Positions 54,041-62,397 are shown, numbered from the stretch's first letter. The stretch is 64,000 nt of DNA from Candidatus Enterococcus courvalinii (GCF_017315945.1 NZ_JAFLWI010000006.1:186001-250000); one strand, 5' to 3'. The notes: generated from the letters alone by a model not told the origin. A program made the numbers and translations.

Positions 54041-54267
54041 AAACACAATATCCTATGATTCCCTTTCCTCTCATTGTAAAGGCAACAGATGGCGATACCG
54101 AAGCGATTAACCAGATTCTACATCATTACAGAGGGTACATAACGAAGCGTTCCCTACGACTTATGAAAGATGAATATGGCAATCAAAGTATGGTCGTTGA
54201 TGAAGTCTTACGTGGAAGAATGGAAACCAGACTGATTACAAAGATTTTGTCATTTGAAATTAAGTAA
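54037..54267 (+). CDS. Tn916 Orf8, helix-turn-helix regulator
   Basis: A 76-residue protein (PFPLIVKATDGDTEAINQIL..., YRGYITKRSLR). It resembles region 2 of sigma factors and is the companion of Orf7, forming a split sigma-like regulator. It overlaps orf7 by 4 bases. The non-coding leader upstream of xis follows. Confidence 0.9.
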   Translation: MKTQYPMIPFPLIVKATDGDTEAINQILHHYRGYITKRSLRLMKDEYGNQSMVVDEVLRGRMETRLITKILSFEIK

Positions 54268-54727
54268 TATCCTCTCTCCTTTCGTGGAAGCGTGCTAAAC
54301 CATTCCACGCTTCCCGAACAGGGAGGTTTGTTATTCCACCAAAGCATATTGAGCTTTCAATGTGTTTTGATAGGCTAACGAGCCATTGTTCTTTGAAAAC
54401 TGAATAAAAGTAATCGAATACGTTTCGATAAGAAAAGAGCCAACGGAACTAACCGCCATGACCTATCTTATAAAGATAGCGAGCGATTCATGTTAGTGAT
54501 CCGAGAAGCAATCTTTAGCAGGATTGCCTGCAACGACATTCTTATCGTGATAATGATACTCCCATACAGTCAATAGTCCGAGCGTGATAAAACCGTCGCA
54601 GGCAATGAGTATGGCTACATGAGAACCATGCAGGGGTGGAACTCCCGTGAGCTTTGCTAAAGCTGTTCGATTGCTGGTAAAACAACTTTTATGAAATCCA
54701 AATAAGTGATTTGGAAAGGAGGATTTT
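54268..54727 (+). ncRNA. Structured non-coding leader between orf8 and xis
   Basis: 460 bases with no supported + strand gene. GGAAGCGTG/CACGCTTCC (54286-54314) forms a hairpin. A boxA-like TGTTCTTTGAAAACTG is at 54387-54402. Further pairs are CGATAAGAA/TTCTTATCG, TTGCCTGC/GCAGGCAA, CCATAC/GTATGG and AGCTTT/AAAGCT, spread over 54428-54668. It is probably a folded RNA or regulatory leader; the function is inferred. Confidence 0.5.
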
Positions 54728-54931
54728 ATGAAGCAGACTGACATTCCTATTTGGGAACGTTATACCCTAACCATTGAAGAAGCGTCAAAATATTTTCGTA
54801 TTGGCGAAAACAAGCTACGACGCTTGGCAGAGGAAAATAAAAATGCAAATTGGCTGATTATGAATGGCAATCGTATTCAGATTAAACGAAAACAATTTGA
54901 AAAAATTATAGATACATTGGACGCAATCTAG
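54728..54931 (+). CDS. xis: Tn916 excisionase Xis
   Basis: A 67-residue protein with a winged-helix DNA-binding motif ([23 protein letters not shown]). It binds near the ends of Tn916 and directs Int toward excision. GAAAGGAGG precedes ATG. It lies 81 bases before int. Confidence 0.96.
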
Positions 54932-55012
54932 CGTCGCCAAAGGGTCTTGTATATGATAAAATAGTATTAAGTCGTATCAAGGCTCTTTCCATAAAGGAAA
55001 GGAGCAAATGCC

Positions 55013-56230
55013 ATGTCAGAAAAAAGACGTGACAATAAAGGTCGAATCTTAAAGACTGGAGAGAGCCAACGAAAAGACGGAAGATACTTATACAAATATA
55101 TAGATTCATTTGGAGAACCGCAATTTGTTTACTCGTGGAAACTTGTGGCTACAGACCGAGTACCAGCAGGAAAGCGTGATTGTATCTCACTTAGAGAGAA
55201 AATCGCAGAGTTACAGAAAGACATTCATGATGGTATTGATGTTGTAGGAAAGAAAATGACACTCTGCCAGCTTTACGCAAAACAGAACGCTCAAAGACCA
55301 AAGGTTAGAAAAAACACTGAAACTGGACGCAAATATCTTATGGATATTTTGAAGAAAGACAAGTTAGGTGTAAGAAGTATTGACAGTATTAAGCCATCAG
55401 ACGCTAAAGAATGGGCTATTAGAATGAGTGAAAATGGTTATGCTTATCAAACCATCAATAACTACAAACGTTCTTTAAAGGCTTCATTCTATATTGCTAT
55501 ACAAGATGATTGTGTTCGGAAGAATCCATTTGACTTTCAACTGAAAGCAGTTCTTGATGATGATACTGTCCCTAAGACCGTACTAACAGAAGAACAGGAA
55601 GAAAAACTGTTAGCCTTTGCAAAAGCTGATAAAACCTACAGCAAAAATTATGATGAAATTCTGATACTCTTAAAAACAGGTCTTCGTATTTCAGAGTTTG
55701 GTGGTTTGACACTTCCAGATTTAGATTTTGAGAATCGTCTTGTCAATATAGACCATCAGCTATTGAGAGATACTGAAATTGGGTACTACATTGAAACACC
55801 AAAGACCAAAAGTGGCGAACGTCAAGTTCCTATGGTTGAAGAAGCCTATCAAGCATTTAAGCGAGTGTTAGCGAATCGAAAGAATGATAAGCGTGTTGAG
55901 ATTGATGGATATAGTGATTTCCTCTTTCTTAATAGAAAGAACTATCCAAAAGTGGCAAGTGATTACAACGGCATGATGAAAGGTCTTGTTAAGAAATACA
56001 ATAAGTATAACGAGGATAAATTGCCACACATCACTCCACATAGTTTGCGACATACATTCTGTACCAACTATGCAAATGCAGGAATGAATCCAAAGGCATT
56101 ACAGTACATTATGGGACATGCTAATATAGCCATGACGCTGAACTATTACGCACATGCAACATTCGATTCTGCAATGGCAGAAATGAAACGCTTGAATAAA
56201 GAGAAGCAACAGGAGCGTCTTGTTGCTTAG
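55013..56230 (+). CDS. int: Tn916 integrase, tyrosine recombinase
   Basis: A 405-residue tyrosine recombinase. The N-terminal arm-binding domain (MSEKRRDNKGRIL..., three-stranded sheet) binds the DR repeats. A SAM-like core-binding domain follows. The catalytic domain carries Arg (TGLRISEFGGLT), HSLRH (His-x-x-Arg), His (GHANIAMTLNYY) and the nucleophile Tyr in NYYAHATF. With Xis it excises and integrates the element at AT-rich bent sites. The right-end repeats begin just after the stop. Confidence 0.97.
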   Translation: MSEKRRDNKGRILKTGESQRKDGRYLYKYIDSFGEPQFVYSWKLVATDRVPAGKRDCISLREKIAELQKDIHDGIDVVGKKMTLCQLYAKQNAQRPKVRKNTETGRKYLMDILKKDKLGVRSIDSIKPSDAKEWAIRMSENGYAYQTINNYKRSLKASFYIAIQDDCVRKNPFDFQLKAVLDDDTVPKTVLTEEQEEKLLAFAKADKTYSKNYDEILILLKTGLRISEFGGLTLPDLDFENRLVNIDHQLLRDTEIGYYIETPKTKSGERQVPMVEEAYQAFKRVLANRKNDKRVEIDGYSDFLFLNRKNYPKVASDYNGMMKGLVKKYNKYNEDKLPHITPHSLRHTFCTNYANAGMNPKALQYIMGHANIAMTLNYYAHATFDSAMAEMKRLNKEKQQERLVA

Positions 56231-56241
56231 TAGTACAAATG

Positions 56242-56265
56242 AATTTACTACTTATTTACCACTTC
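56242..56265 (+). repeat. Right DR-type Int arm-binding repeats
   Basis: ATTTACTACTT and ATTTACCACTT in tandem, the counterpart of the repeats at 38444-38469. Confidence 0.65.
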
Positions 56266-56378
56266 TGACAGCTAAGACATGAGGAAATATGCAAAGAAAC
56301 GTGAAGTATCTTCCTACAGTAAAAATACTCGAAAGCACATAGAATAAGGCTTTACGAGCATTTAAGAAAATATAAAAA

Positions 56379-56398
56379 GATAATTAGAAATTTATACT
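56379..56398 (-). repeat. Right terminal inverted repeat of Tn916
   Basis: Complement of GATAATTAGAAATTTATACT; pairs with the left end at 38378-38397 in 16 of 20 positions. Confidence 0.75.
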
Positions 56399-56499
56399 TT
56401 GTTTAATAGAAAAATACTTAAGTTATCATTTTTCTTCATTTGATTTTAATGTTAATATAATTCCAATGAGATTATAAAATAATTAGAAGGTGATTAACT

Positions 56500-56736
56500 A
56501 TGAAAAAAGAAGAAATCATTTTGGGACAAACTTATGAATGCCATGCGATCGGATTGAAAAAGAAAGTGACTGGTGAAATCATAAAAAAATTAGAGAACTC
56601 AGTGATTCTTTGTGTAGAAGAATACGATAGTATCGATCATGCAGAAGTTCAGGATAAAGCTGGAAAAGTAATGGCTAAGTATTCTGAAGTTTATCCTCAA
56701 GAAGCTTCAGAGTATTGTTTGATTGAAATTGCCTAA
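56500..56736 (+). CDS. DUF2187 family protein
   Basis: A 78-residue cytoplasmic protein. Its beginning (MKKEEIILGQTYECHAIGLK) and the central VTGEIIKKLENSVILCVEEY fit DUF2187 (YkvS-like), a small beta-barrel family of unknown function common in Bacillota. AGAAGGTG precedes ATG. It is the first chromosomal gene after the right end of Tn916. Confidence 0.8.
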   Translation: MKKEEIILGQTYECHAIGLKKKVTGEIIKKLENSVILCVEEYDSIDHAEVQDKAGKVMAKYSEVYPQEASEYCLIEIA

Positions 56737-56746
56737 TTCAGTAAGT

Positions 56747-56794
56747 AAAACCATTAAACACCTAGCAAAGGTGTTTAATGGTTTTTTTTTTTTT
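56747..56794 (+). terminator. Terminator after the DUF2187 gene
   Basis: AAAACCATTAAACACC pairs with GGTGTTTAATGGTTTT around 7 bases, then T14. Confidence 0.9.
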
Positions 56795-56892
56795 GAAAAA
56801 ATGATTGTAGTGTTTATTTACCCTTTAAAATTTACCGAAGAATGGCTATACTGGGAACTAGTTTTATTGATTACTTGAAAGGAATGAAGAAA

Positions 56893-57330
56893 ATGGATAT
56901 CCAAAAAATTGAGTACGACTCAGAAAAATATCAACAAACGTTAAACTTGCGAAATAAAGTCATGCGCGCTCCACTGGGGTTAACGATTGAAGAAGAGGAT
57001 TTTTCACACGAGGCGGAGCAATACATTCTTGGAGCATTTGATGATGACTTCCTTTTAGGTGTTGGTGTGCTTAGTCAGAAGCTGGATGAATCAAAAATGA
57101 AAGTTGAGTATCTATGTGTTGATTCGCAAAGGCAAAGTGCAGGTGTAGGTAAACAATTACTGATACATCTGGAACTTCATGCAAAAAAAGAGCAAGCCAA
57201 AAGAATCGAATTAGAAGCGCGGGTAAGTGCTCAATCATTTTATGAAAAAATGGGTTACGTTGCGTATGGGGATACGTATTTGATGACGATTGCGCCAGTT
57301 GAGCATATTCGAATGGAAAAATTTTTATAG
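56893..57330 (+). CDS. GNAT-family N-acetyltransferase
   Basis: A 145-residue protein with the acetyl-CoA motif in VEYLCVDSQRQSAGVGKQLLIHLE (about residues 73-96) and a C-terminal FYEKMGYVAYGD. It resembles the ElaA/YitI-type single GNAT domain. The substrate is unknown. ATG at 56893 follows AAAGGA at a good distance; upstream in-frame starts lack one. Confidence 0.87.
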   Translation: MDIQKIEYDSEKYQQTLNLRNKVMRAPLGLTIEEEDFSHEAEQYILGAFDDDFLLGVGVLSQKLDESKMKVEYLCVDSQRQSAGVGKQLLIHLELHAKKEQAKRIELEARVSAQSFYEKMGYVAYGDTYLMTIAPVEHIRMEKFL

Positions 57331-57469
57331 ATTAATTGAATAAAAAGGGAAAGCATAAGAAGAAAGTATAACTATTTTCTGTTACAAAATAAAAAGAGCA
57401 GGTCAAATAGTTGATTTCATACAATATTCAATTGAAGAATAGGAGTCTAATTTAGCTACCATGAGTATT

Positions 57470-57607
57470 CTAAAAAATGTAATTTTTGACGATCTCGATT
57501 ACTCTATTATTAGAGCCTATTGATTCTTTTAGAATGTAGAACGTTTCAGACTTTAATAAAGCATGAAACGATTCTATCGGTGCGTTATCTGGAGATGTTC
57601 CTTTATG
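57470..57607 (-). mobile_element. IS3-family (IS150-like) transposase remnant
   Basis: On the minus strand 57607-57470 translates HKGTSPDNAPIESFHALLKS followed by ETFYILKES and IEIVKNYIF, then stop. GTSPDNAPIESFHALLK is the conserved DDE (final Glu) region of IS3-family orfB. Only about 45 residues survive and no ends are visible, so it is inert. Confidence 0.75.
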
Positions 57608-57785
57608 GAACGCCTTCAGATAACGTTTTTTTGTTGAGATATAGATTCATTTACTTTAAGCAAGAAAAGGGCTCATTTTTTGATGATGTAGAATTTTCTC
57701 ATTTTAAAGTGGTATATTTATCACTTCGTTTATGATTTAAATACAAAAAGTTTGTGTTTTGCTACTTTTCTCTATTTGACCAAAA

Positions 57786-57815
57786 TAAAAAAACGTTGAT
57801 TGAACAACGTTTTTT
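57786..57815 (-). terminator. Terminator of ssrA
   Basis: AACGTTG/CAACGTT stem with T-run on the minus strand, about 32 bases after the tmRNA 3' end. Confidence 0.8.
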
Positions 57816-57846
57816 CGGATTATTGTTTGTCTCAACAATATAAATA

Positions 57847-58211
57847 TGGAGACGGCGGGAGTCGAACCCGCGTCCAAACACATCGCCACTTAAAAATCTA
57901 CGTTCATAGTCAACTCATTTAAGGTTTCGCTTTACAACTTGCCGAGTGACAGGCATTTTGTATTGCTAGTCTGATGCGCTCTTTTTCAACTTACAGACGG
58001 AAAGTTGAAATGTATCCCACTAAAGTTAGGACCCTTACTCGAGCACATGGGCGATACCGAGAGGATCTACGCTAACTGTTTTTAGGCAGCTAAAGCGTAA
58101 GAATAGTTTTCGTTTTTAGCAGTTATATTTAACTGTAACGTTTTAACGTAGACGTAACCTACGAAACGCAATTCAAGCTCAAACTGTGCCTGTCGAATCC
58201 GTAACGCCCCC
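57847..58211 (-). ncRNA. ssrA: Transfer-messenger RNA (tmRNA)
   Basis: A 365-base tmRNA on the minus strand. The 5' GGGGGCG pairs with 3' CGTCTCC (acceptor stem), and GGTTCGACTCCCGCC is the T-arm. The tag frame reads GCT AAA AAC GAA AAC TAT TCT TAC GCT TTA GCT GCC TAA, i.e. AKNENYSYALAA. It rescues stalled ribosomes with SmpB and marks the product for proteolysis. The CCA end is not encoded. Confidence 0.95.
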
Positions 58212-58363
58212 GTAAAGTAACAAGGGTTACAGATGCATTATGCACAAAATCAGTATACCACATTTTCATTTATTTTCAATAAAAATGTGTTGTGTCTAAA
58301 ATAGAAATCAAATCAGAGAGAGGATAAATCAGTTTCACTCTCTGAATCATGTGTAGTTTTATT

Positions 58364-58400
58364 AAAAACTCTCGAAGCACTACTACCTGCTTCGAGAGTT
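58364..58400 (-). terminator. Terminator of the efflux operon
   Basis: AACTCTCGAAGCA pairs with TGCTTCGAGAGTT; on the minus strand a T-run follows. A second weaker hairpin (TCAGAGAGAG/CACTCTCTGA) lies at about 58312-58345. Confidence 0.8.
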
Positions 58401-58402
58401 AG

Positions 58403-59752
58403 TCACTTCCTTTCTGGTTTTAAACTGAACAAGATAAGTGGAATCGCAATAGTCAAAAGAATACATAAAGTCATCACCCAAGTAATTCCAACAGTCATTG
58501 ATGAAGGAATTGTCACGATACTTATCATGATCGTAATTCCAATAGACGCAAACATTTGACGAAGTGTATTATTCAAAGCGGTTGCTTGGCTGATTTGTGA
58601 AGGCTCGATGTCTTTAAAAGCCTCAGCTAGAGAAGGTGAAAAAATCAATCCAATTCCTAAGAGACAAAGCGCATAAGTCAAGGACAACAAAGCTAAATTG
58701 ATTTCTACTCGTGAAAGAAAGAAGGGGATAAAGGATACGAGCATCAAAAAGCTGCCAGTTATGATTAATTTCTTTGGTCCATGCTTGTCGTAAATTCGTC
58801 CAACAATAATCGAAGAAAAAGCGTTCAAAATCGCTCCTGGTAATAAGATAAGACCAGCCGTCAAACTATCAACTGCAAGCGCCATTTGAGCAAAGATGGA
58901 GACTAGCTGTCCTAACCCAACCAAAATGATATAAGCTAGAATACTAATGCCAGTCATTTTTACAAAAGTGGGTTGTTTTAGTAAATGGATATTAATTAGC
59001 GGTTTTTTCATGCGTAATTGTCGTTTCAATAAAATCCAGCCAATCAAAAGTCCCAAAATAAAAAGAAAAATACCTAGGACCAGTTGGCTTTTCATCATAG
59101 TGATACTTAACATAATAAACGAGATAGATAAGAAAGATTCGATGACCGAAATAAAATCGATCTTAACTGATTTTCGCTGAGAATAGTTAGGAAATCGCCA
59201 AAAGCTGATGAGAAGGATTAAGAGCATGATTGGTAAGATACTAATAAATAAGTAGCGCCAATTTAAATAATTCAAAATGATTCCCGCAATTGTTGGCCCT
59301 ACGGCAGGTCCAAAAGCAATGACAAAAGTAGAGAGGCCCATAATCATGCCACGCTGGCTTGGAGGGTAGATCGTCATCATAGTAGTCATTTGAAAAGCCA
59401 TCAAAAAGCCACCTGCTGCAGCTTGCAGTAACCTACCTAATAATAAAAACCAAAAATTCGGTGCGATTGCACCAATTGACGTTCCCACAGTAAAAGCAAT
59501 CAATAAGGATAAAAAGATGGTACGACTGGAGTATTTTTCATAAACATTAGAGGTCAGTGGTGTAACAACGCCAACCATTAATGTGTAGCCAGTTGTTAGC
59601 CATTGAACAGTAGTTAACGATTCTTGCATGATGTCTTTGAGTAATGGTAAAGCTGTAACCATCATTGTTTGACTCATCATACTGATAAATGTTGCTAGTA
59701 AGATGATGATAGTAATCGATTTCCGATTTTTTACGAGAAGTTGTTTTTCCAT
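58403..59752 (-). CDS. MFS drug efflux transporter (DHA2-type)
   Basis: A 449-residue transporter with about 12-14 membrane helices. It carries family motifs: WLTTGYTLMVGVVTPL (helix 2), GRLLQAAAGGFLMA (motif B-like) and FVIAFGPAVGPTIAG (motif C, antiporter). It resembles EmrB/LmrB-like proton-drug antiporters. It lies 27 bases after the marR-type gene in one operon, so its expression is probably induced by a ligand of that repressor. AAGGAGA precedes ATG. The drug range is unknown. Confidence 0.88.
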   Translation of the reverse strand: MEKQLLVKNRKSITIIILLATFISMMSQTMMVTALPLLKDIMQESLTTVQWLTTGYTLMVGVVTPLTSNVYEKYSSRTIFLSLLIAFTVGTSIGAIAPNFWFLLLGRLLQAAAGGFLMAFQMTTMMTIYPPSQRGMIMGLSTFVIAFGPAVGPTIAGIILNYLNWRYLFISILPIMLLILLISFWRFPNYSQRKSVKIDFISVIESFLSISFIMLSITMMKSQLVLGIFLFILGLLIGWILLKRQLRMKKPLINIHLLKQPTFVKMTGISILAYIILVGLGQLVSIFAQMALAVDSLTAGLILLPGAILNAFSSIIVGRIYDKHGPKKLIITGSFLMLVSFIPFFLSRVEINLALLSLTYALCLLGIGLIFSPSLAEAFKDIEPSQISQATALNNTLRQMFASIGITIMISIVTIPSSMTVGITWVMTLCILLTIAIPLILFSLKPERK

Positions 59753-59779
59753 TTTCGGTTCAGGTCTCCTTACGTTACA

Positions 59780-60202
59780 CTATTCGTTCGCATTAAATGC
59801 TTCATAAACCAATTTTAATTGTTCAGTAAACTGTTCTTGATTGATCTCTGGGTGAGCATGAAAGAACGAAATCCACCATTCTTCCATTTCATTTCCTAGT
59901 TGTTCAGCAATTTTTGTTCCTTTATCAGTTAAATCAATATGATAAGCACGTGATTCATTGCTTAGTGATCGAGTAATAATTTCTTCTTTTTCTAAAAACT
60001 TCAAATCTTTTGTCAATAAGCTTGGATCGATTGCCATCCGGCGCGCAATATCTTTTTGGATTTGATGAGGATTTTTTAGAGCAAACATAATAATATCTGT
60101 TTGTGTTGCCCTCAAAAAGTCAAAACTATTTTGATGGTTCCATGATTTTTTTGTTTGGCGATAAATGGCAGCTAAATATTTACTTAAATCTATTTCATTC
60201 AT
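59780..60202 (-). CDS. MarR-family transcriptional regulator
   Basis: A 140-residue winged-helix protein (DIARRMAIDPSLLTKDLKFL recognition helix region, about 53-72; wing TRSLSNESRAYHIDLTDKG). ATG at 60202 is chosen since GAGGTG is 7 bases upstream; GTG 60211 lies over the ribosome site. It is first gene of the efflux operon. The perfect palindrome at 60227-60254 is the likely autoregulatory operator. Confidence 0.88.
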   Translation of the reverse strand: MNEIDLSKYLAAIYRQTKKSWNHQNSFDFLRATQTDIIMFALKNPHQIQKDIARRMAIDPSLLTKDLKFLEKEEIITRSLSNESRAYHIDLTDKGTKIAEQLGNEMEEWWISFFHAHPEINQEQFTEQLKLVYEAFNANE

Positions 60203-60226
60203 AAAAGTCACCTCGTAAGTTTTATA

Positions 60227-60254
60227 TAGACATATCCATTAGTGGATATGTCTA
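60227..60254. promoter_or_regulatory. MarR operator palindrome
   Basis: TAGACATATCCA (60227-60238), TTAG, TGGATATGTCTA (60243-60254): perfect 12-bp arms, 25 bases upstream of the marR-type start. Overlap with the promoter is expected. Confidence 0.75.
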
Positions 60255-60365
60255 TTAAAAGATTTTTTCTTTTTTTTGTCAATTTTTTGGATTCTCCTAT
60301 TCGACTAGGCAATGATTGATTGAGTTGTTTGTTGGTATTTCGGACCGTTTCTTTTTCTCAATAGA

Positions 60366-60405
60366 AAGAAAAAAATCTCAAAACAGTCTTATCTGCTTTG
60401 AGATT
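60366..60405 (-). terminator. Terminator of the HAD phosphatase gene
   Basis: AATCTCAAA pairs with TTTGAGATT; on the minus strand TTTTTTC follows. Confidence 0.65.
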
Positions 60406-60431
60406 AATTACGGATTTTTTATTTTAAAAAA

Positions 60432-61205
60432 TTAAATCAAATCAAAATGTTTCAATGCGTGGACAATACCACCTTCAGTATTTTTCTTAGTAACGAAAGT
60501 CGCTAACTCTTTTAGTCCATCGTAGGCATTGCCCATTGCAATTTTATTGTCGCAAGCTTCTAGAAGGGCGAAGTCATTCGGTCCATCACCAAATCCAAAC
60601 GTGGGGACATTGGTCAATCCTAATTCGTCTTTTAGTCGCTTGACGCCAGCACCTTTAGAGATTCCTTTCTTTACGGTATCAATTGAATAAGGACCGTTTC
60701 GATAAAAGGTTAGTTCAGGAAACTGTTCATGGTAATATTCATCGCCACTTTGTGAAAGAATCAAGAGCATATTGATTTTATTTTCACGAAAAGCAAAAGG
60801 TTCAATTGGGGGGACTTCAGAATGAATGAAGTTATAGGCATCAATCATTATTTGGTTGTGGCCAGTGCACCAAATATTTTGGTGATTGTAGTACGAAAGT
60901 TCATGACCTTGTGACTGTACATGTTCATACATTCTTTGACATTCTTCTTCTGAAAAAAGTTCAGAATGGACTTCTTTTCCATCCACACGAATATAAGAGC
61001 CGTTCATGGTAACAGCTGAAGTGATTCCAGCATCTCCCATGATCTTTTGGATTTCGATTTCTGTTCTTCCAGTTGCAATGACAGGCAAAACGTGATTTTC
61101 TTTTAAGGTATTCATAGCAGATGCAACTTCTGGGGTGATTGTTGAATGCGCATCTAGCAGTGTTCCATCTAGGTCAAAAAAAGTAATTGCTTGATAGTTT
61201 GACAC
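60432..61205 (-). CDS. HAD-superfamily (Cof-type) sugar phosphatase
   Basis: A 257-residue phosphatase. Motif I is FFDLDGTLLD (residues 9-18), motif II VIATGRT, and motif IV FGFGDGPNDFALLEA with AMGNA after it. The C2B cap places it in the Cof/YwpJ group, which act on sugar phosphates or flavin-type substrates. It is a single gene with AAAGGAG before the start. The substrate is unknown. Confidence 0.92.
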   Translation of the reverse strand: MSNYQAITFFDLDGTLLDAHSTITPEVASAMNTLKENHVLPVIATGRTEIEIQKIMGDAGITSAVTMNGSYIRVDGKEVHSELFSEEECQRMYEHVQSQGHELSYYNHQNIWCTGHNQIMIDAYNFIHSEVPPIEPFAFRENKINMLLILSQSGDEYYHEQFPELTFYRNGPYSIDTVKKGISKGAGVKRLKDELGLTNVPTFGFGDGPNDFALLEACDNKIAMGNAYDGLKELATFVTKKNTEGGIVHALKHFDLI

Positions 61206-61349
61206 AAAAAAAACTCCTTTATCTTTTCAATAAACCTATCTTAACAAAGAATGAACAAAAGACAAACCTTTCATGAAGAATTATTGAATATATTGGTTCG
61301 TAAGACTATTTGGAGTATACTAGAAAGAGAACTTTTTAGGAGGAAATCA

Positions 61350-61700
61350 ATGATTTTTTTAGTTGTAGGCGTTGCTTTAACGACTATTGGTATTTTCTTT
61401 CGCTTGTTTCCTTCCAAGGGAAACTTGCCATTTTATGGTTACCACTCACCGTTAGCTGCTAAAACAGATGAACACTGGCAGTTAGCCCAGAAAGTTAGTG
61501 GCAATTATTTTATTATTTTTGGCTTGATAATGGCTGTGATCGGCTATTTATTAAAAGTAACAGGAAATACGAATTACTTTTTGATTGAACTATTGGTATT
61601 AGTTTTTCCAATTATGCCGATCTTTATTTTAACGGAAAAAAAATTACAGAAATTTGACCAGAAATCCGGAGGGGATGACTATGAACATTTTAATGATTGA
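61350..61700 (+). CDS. SdpI-family membrane protein
   Basis: A 116-residue protein with three or four hydrophobic helices. The motif PFYGYHSPLAAKTDEHWQLA (about residues 29-48) is the SdpI/YhfL hallmark. In B. subtilis SdpI gives immunity to the SdpC toxin and signals to SdpR; no sdpC-like gene is here. ATG at 61350 follows TAGGAGGAA. The end overlaps the response regulator start by 20 bases, so these form one operon. Confidence 0.82.
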   Translation: MIFLVVGVALTTIGIFFRLFPSKGNLPFYGYHSPLAAKTDEHWQLAQKVSGNYFIIFGLIMAVIGYLLKVTGNTNYFLIELLVLVFPIMPIFILTEKKLQKFDQKSGGDDYEHFND

Positions 61701-62397
61701 AGATAACCAATCTGTTTCTGAAATGATGCAGATGTTTTTTTTGAATGAAGGCTGGGAGGCAACGTTCAAGTATGATGGGAAAGACGGTCTGGATGCGTTT
61801 TTAGAAAATCCTGCACATTGGGACATGATCACACTTGATTTGAATTTACCAACAATGGATGGCATGGTTGTTGGGCGTGAGATTCGGAAAATCTCAAGTA
61901 CAGTACCAATCATTATGCTGACTGCACGCGATTCAGAAAGCGACCAAGTTATTGGGCTGGAAATGGGGGCAGATGACTACGTAACGAAACCATTTAGTCC
62001 ACTAACTTTGATTGCACGAATGAAAGCTCTGCATCGTCGAAGCGAACTGGTCGATGCAAAAGAAGAAGCCAGTGAATCAGATAATCATTTCGACATTCAA
62101 ACAGAACATTTTAAAATGAATACCAAAACTCGTGAAGCTTATCTTGATGGTCAATTGATTGAAGGGTTGACGCCAAAAGAATTTGATCTTTTATTTACTT
62201 TGGCGAAAAAACCACGACAAGTTTTTTCAAGAGAACAGCTATTGGAATTAGTTTGGGATTATCAATATTTTGGTGATGAGCGAACAGTTGATGCACATAT
62301 CAAAAAGCTTCGTCAAAAAATTGAGAAAGTCGGTCCACAAGTCATCCAAACAGTTTGGGGCGTCGGCTATAAGTTTGATGATTCTGGTGTTGCCTAA
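61681..62397 (+). CDS. OmpR-family response regulator (YclJ-like)
   Basis: A 238-residue protein. The receiver reads MNILMIEDNQSVSEMMQMFF (acidic pair), has Asp in LDLNLPTMDG, Thr in IMLTARD and Lys in TKPFSPLTLI. The winged helix reads LTPKEFDLLFTLAKKPRQVF and RTVDAHIKKLRQKIEK. These closely follow B. subtilis YclJ. ATG at 61681 has GGAGGGG upstream. It is coupled to the kinase (TAATG overlap). No target is visible here. Confidence 0.9.
   Translation: MNILMIEDNQSVSEMMQMFFLNEGWEATFKYDGKDGLDAFLENPAHWDMITLDLNLPTMDGMVVGREIRKISSTVPIIMLTARDSESDQVIGLEMGADDYVTKPFSPLTLIARMKALHRRSELVDAKEEASESDNHFDIQTEHFKMNTKTREAYLDGQLIEGLTPKEFDLLFTLAKKPRQVFSREQLLELVWDYQYFGDERTVDAHIKKLRQKIEKVGPQVIQTVWGVGYKFDDSGVA

Larger units (their letters stand above)
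38375..56402 (+). mobile_element. Tn916-type integrative conjugative element carrying tet(M)
   Basis: About 18.03 kb, the length of Tn916. Gene order matches: orf24, 23, 22, 21, oriT, 20, 19, ardA, 17-13, tet(M) with leader, orf6, orf9, orf10, orf7, orf8, xis, int. Ends are supported by an imperfect inverted repeat, AGCATAAAAATCTAGTTATC at 38378-38397 against the complement of 56379-56398 (16 of 20 match), and by TTTACTACT direct repeats near both ends. The exact boundaries are uncertain by about 6 bases because of the coupling sequence. All core frames are open, so it is probably excisable and transferable. Confidence 0.95.
57331..57846. other. Gene-poor stretch with an IS remnant and the tmRNA terminator
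   Basis: About 516 bases with no intact gene. It holds the IS3-family fragment at 57470-57607 (minus) and the ssrA terminator at 57786-57815. An open frame at 57520-57735 on the plus strand is the shadow of the IS fragment and lacks a ribosome site. Confidence 0.6.

Noticed and set aside
54493-54744. 83-residue minus-strand frame overlapping the xis leader
   Set aside because: It has no convincing ribosome site and covers the complementary segments of the leader. Some Tn916 annotations may list a frame called orf5 near here, but I see no protein-like features.
57520-57735. 71-residue plus-strand frame
   Set aside because: It lies opposite the IS3 fragment and lacks a ribosome site; the minus-strand reading explains the sequence.
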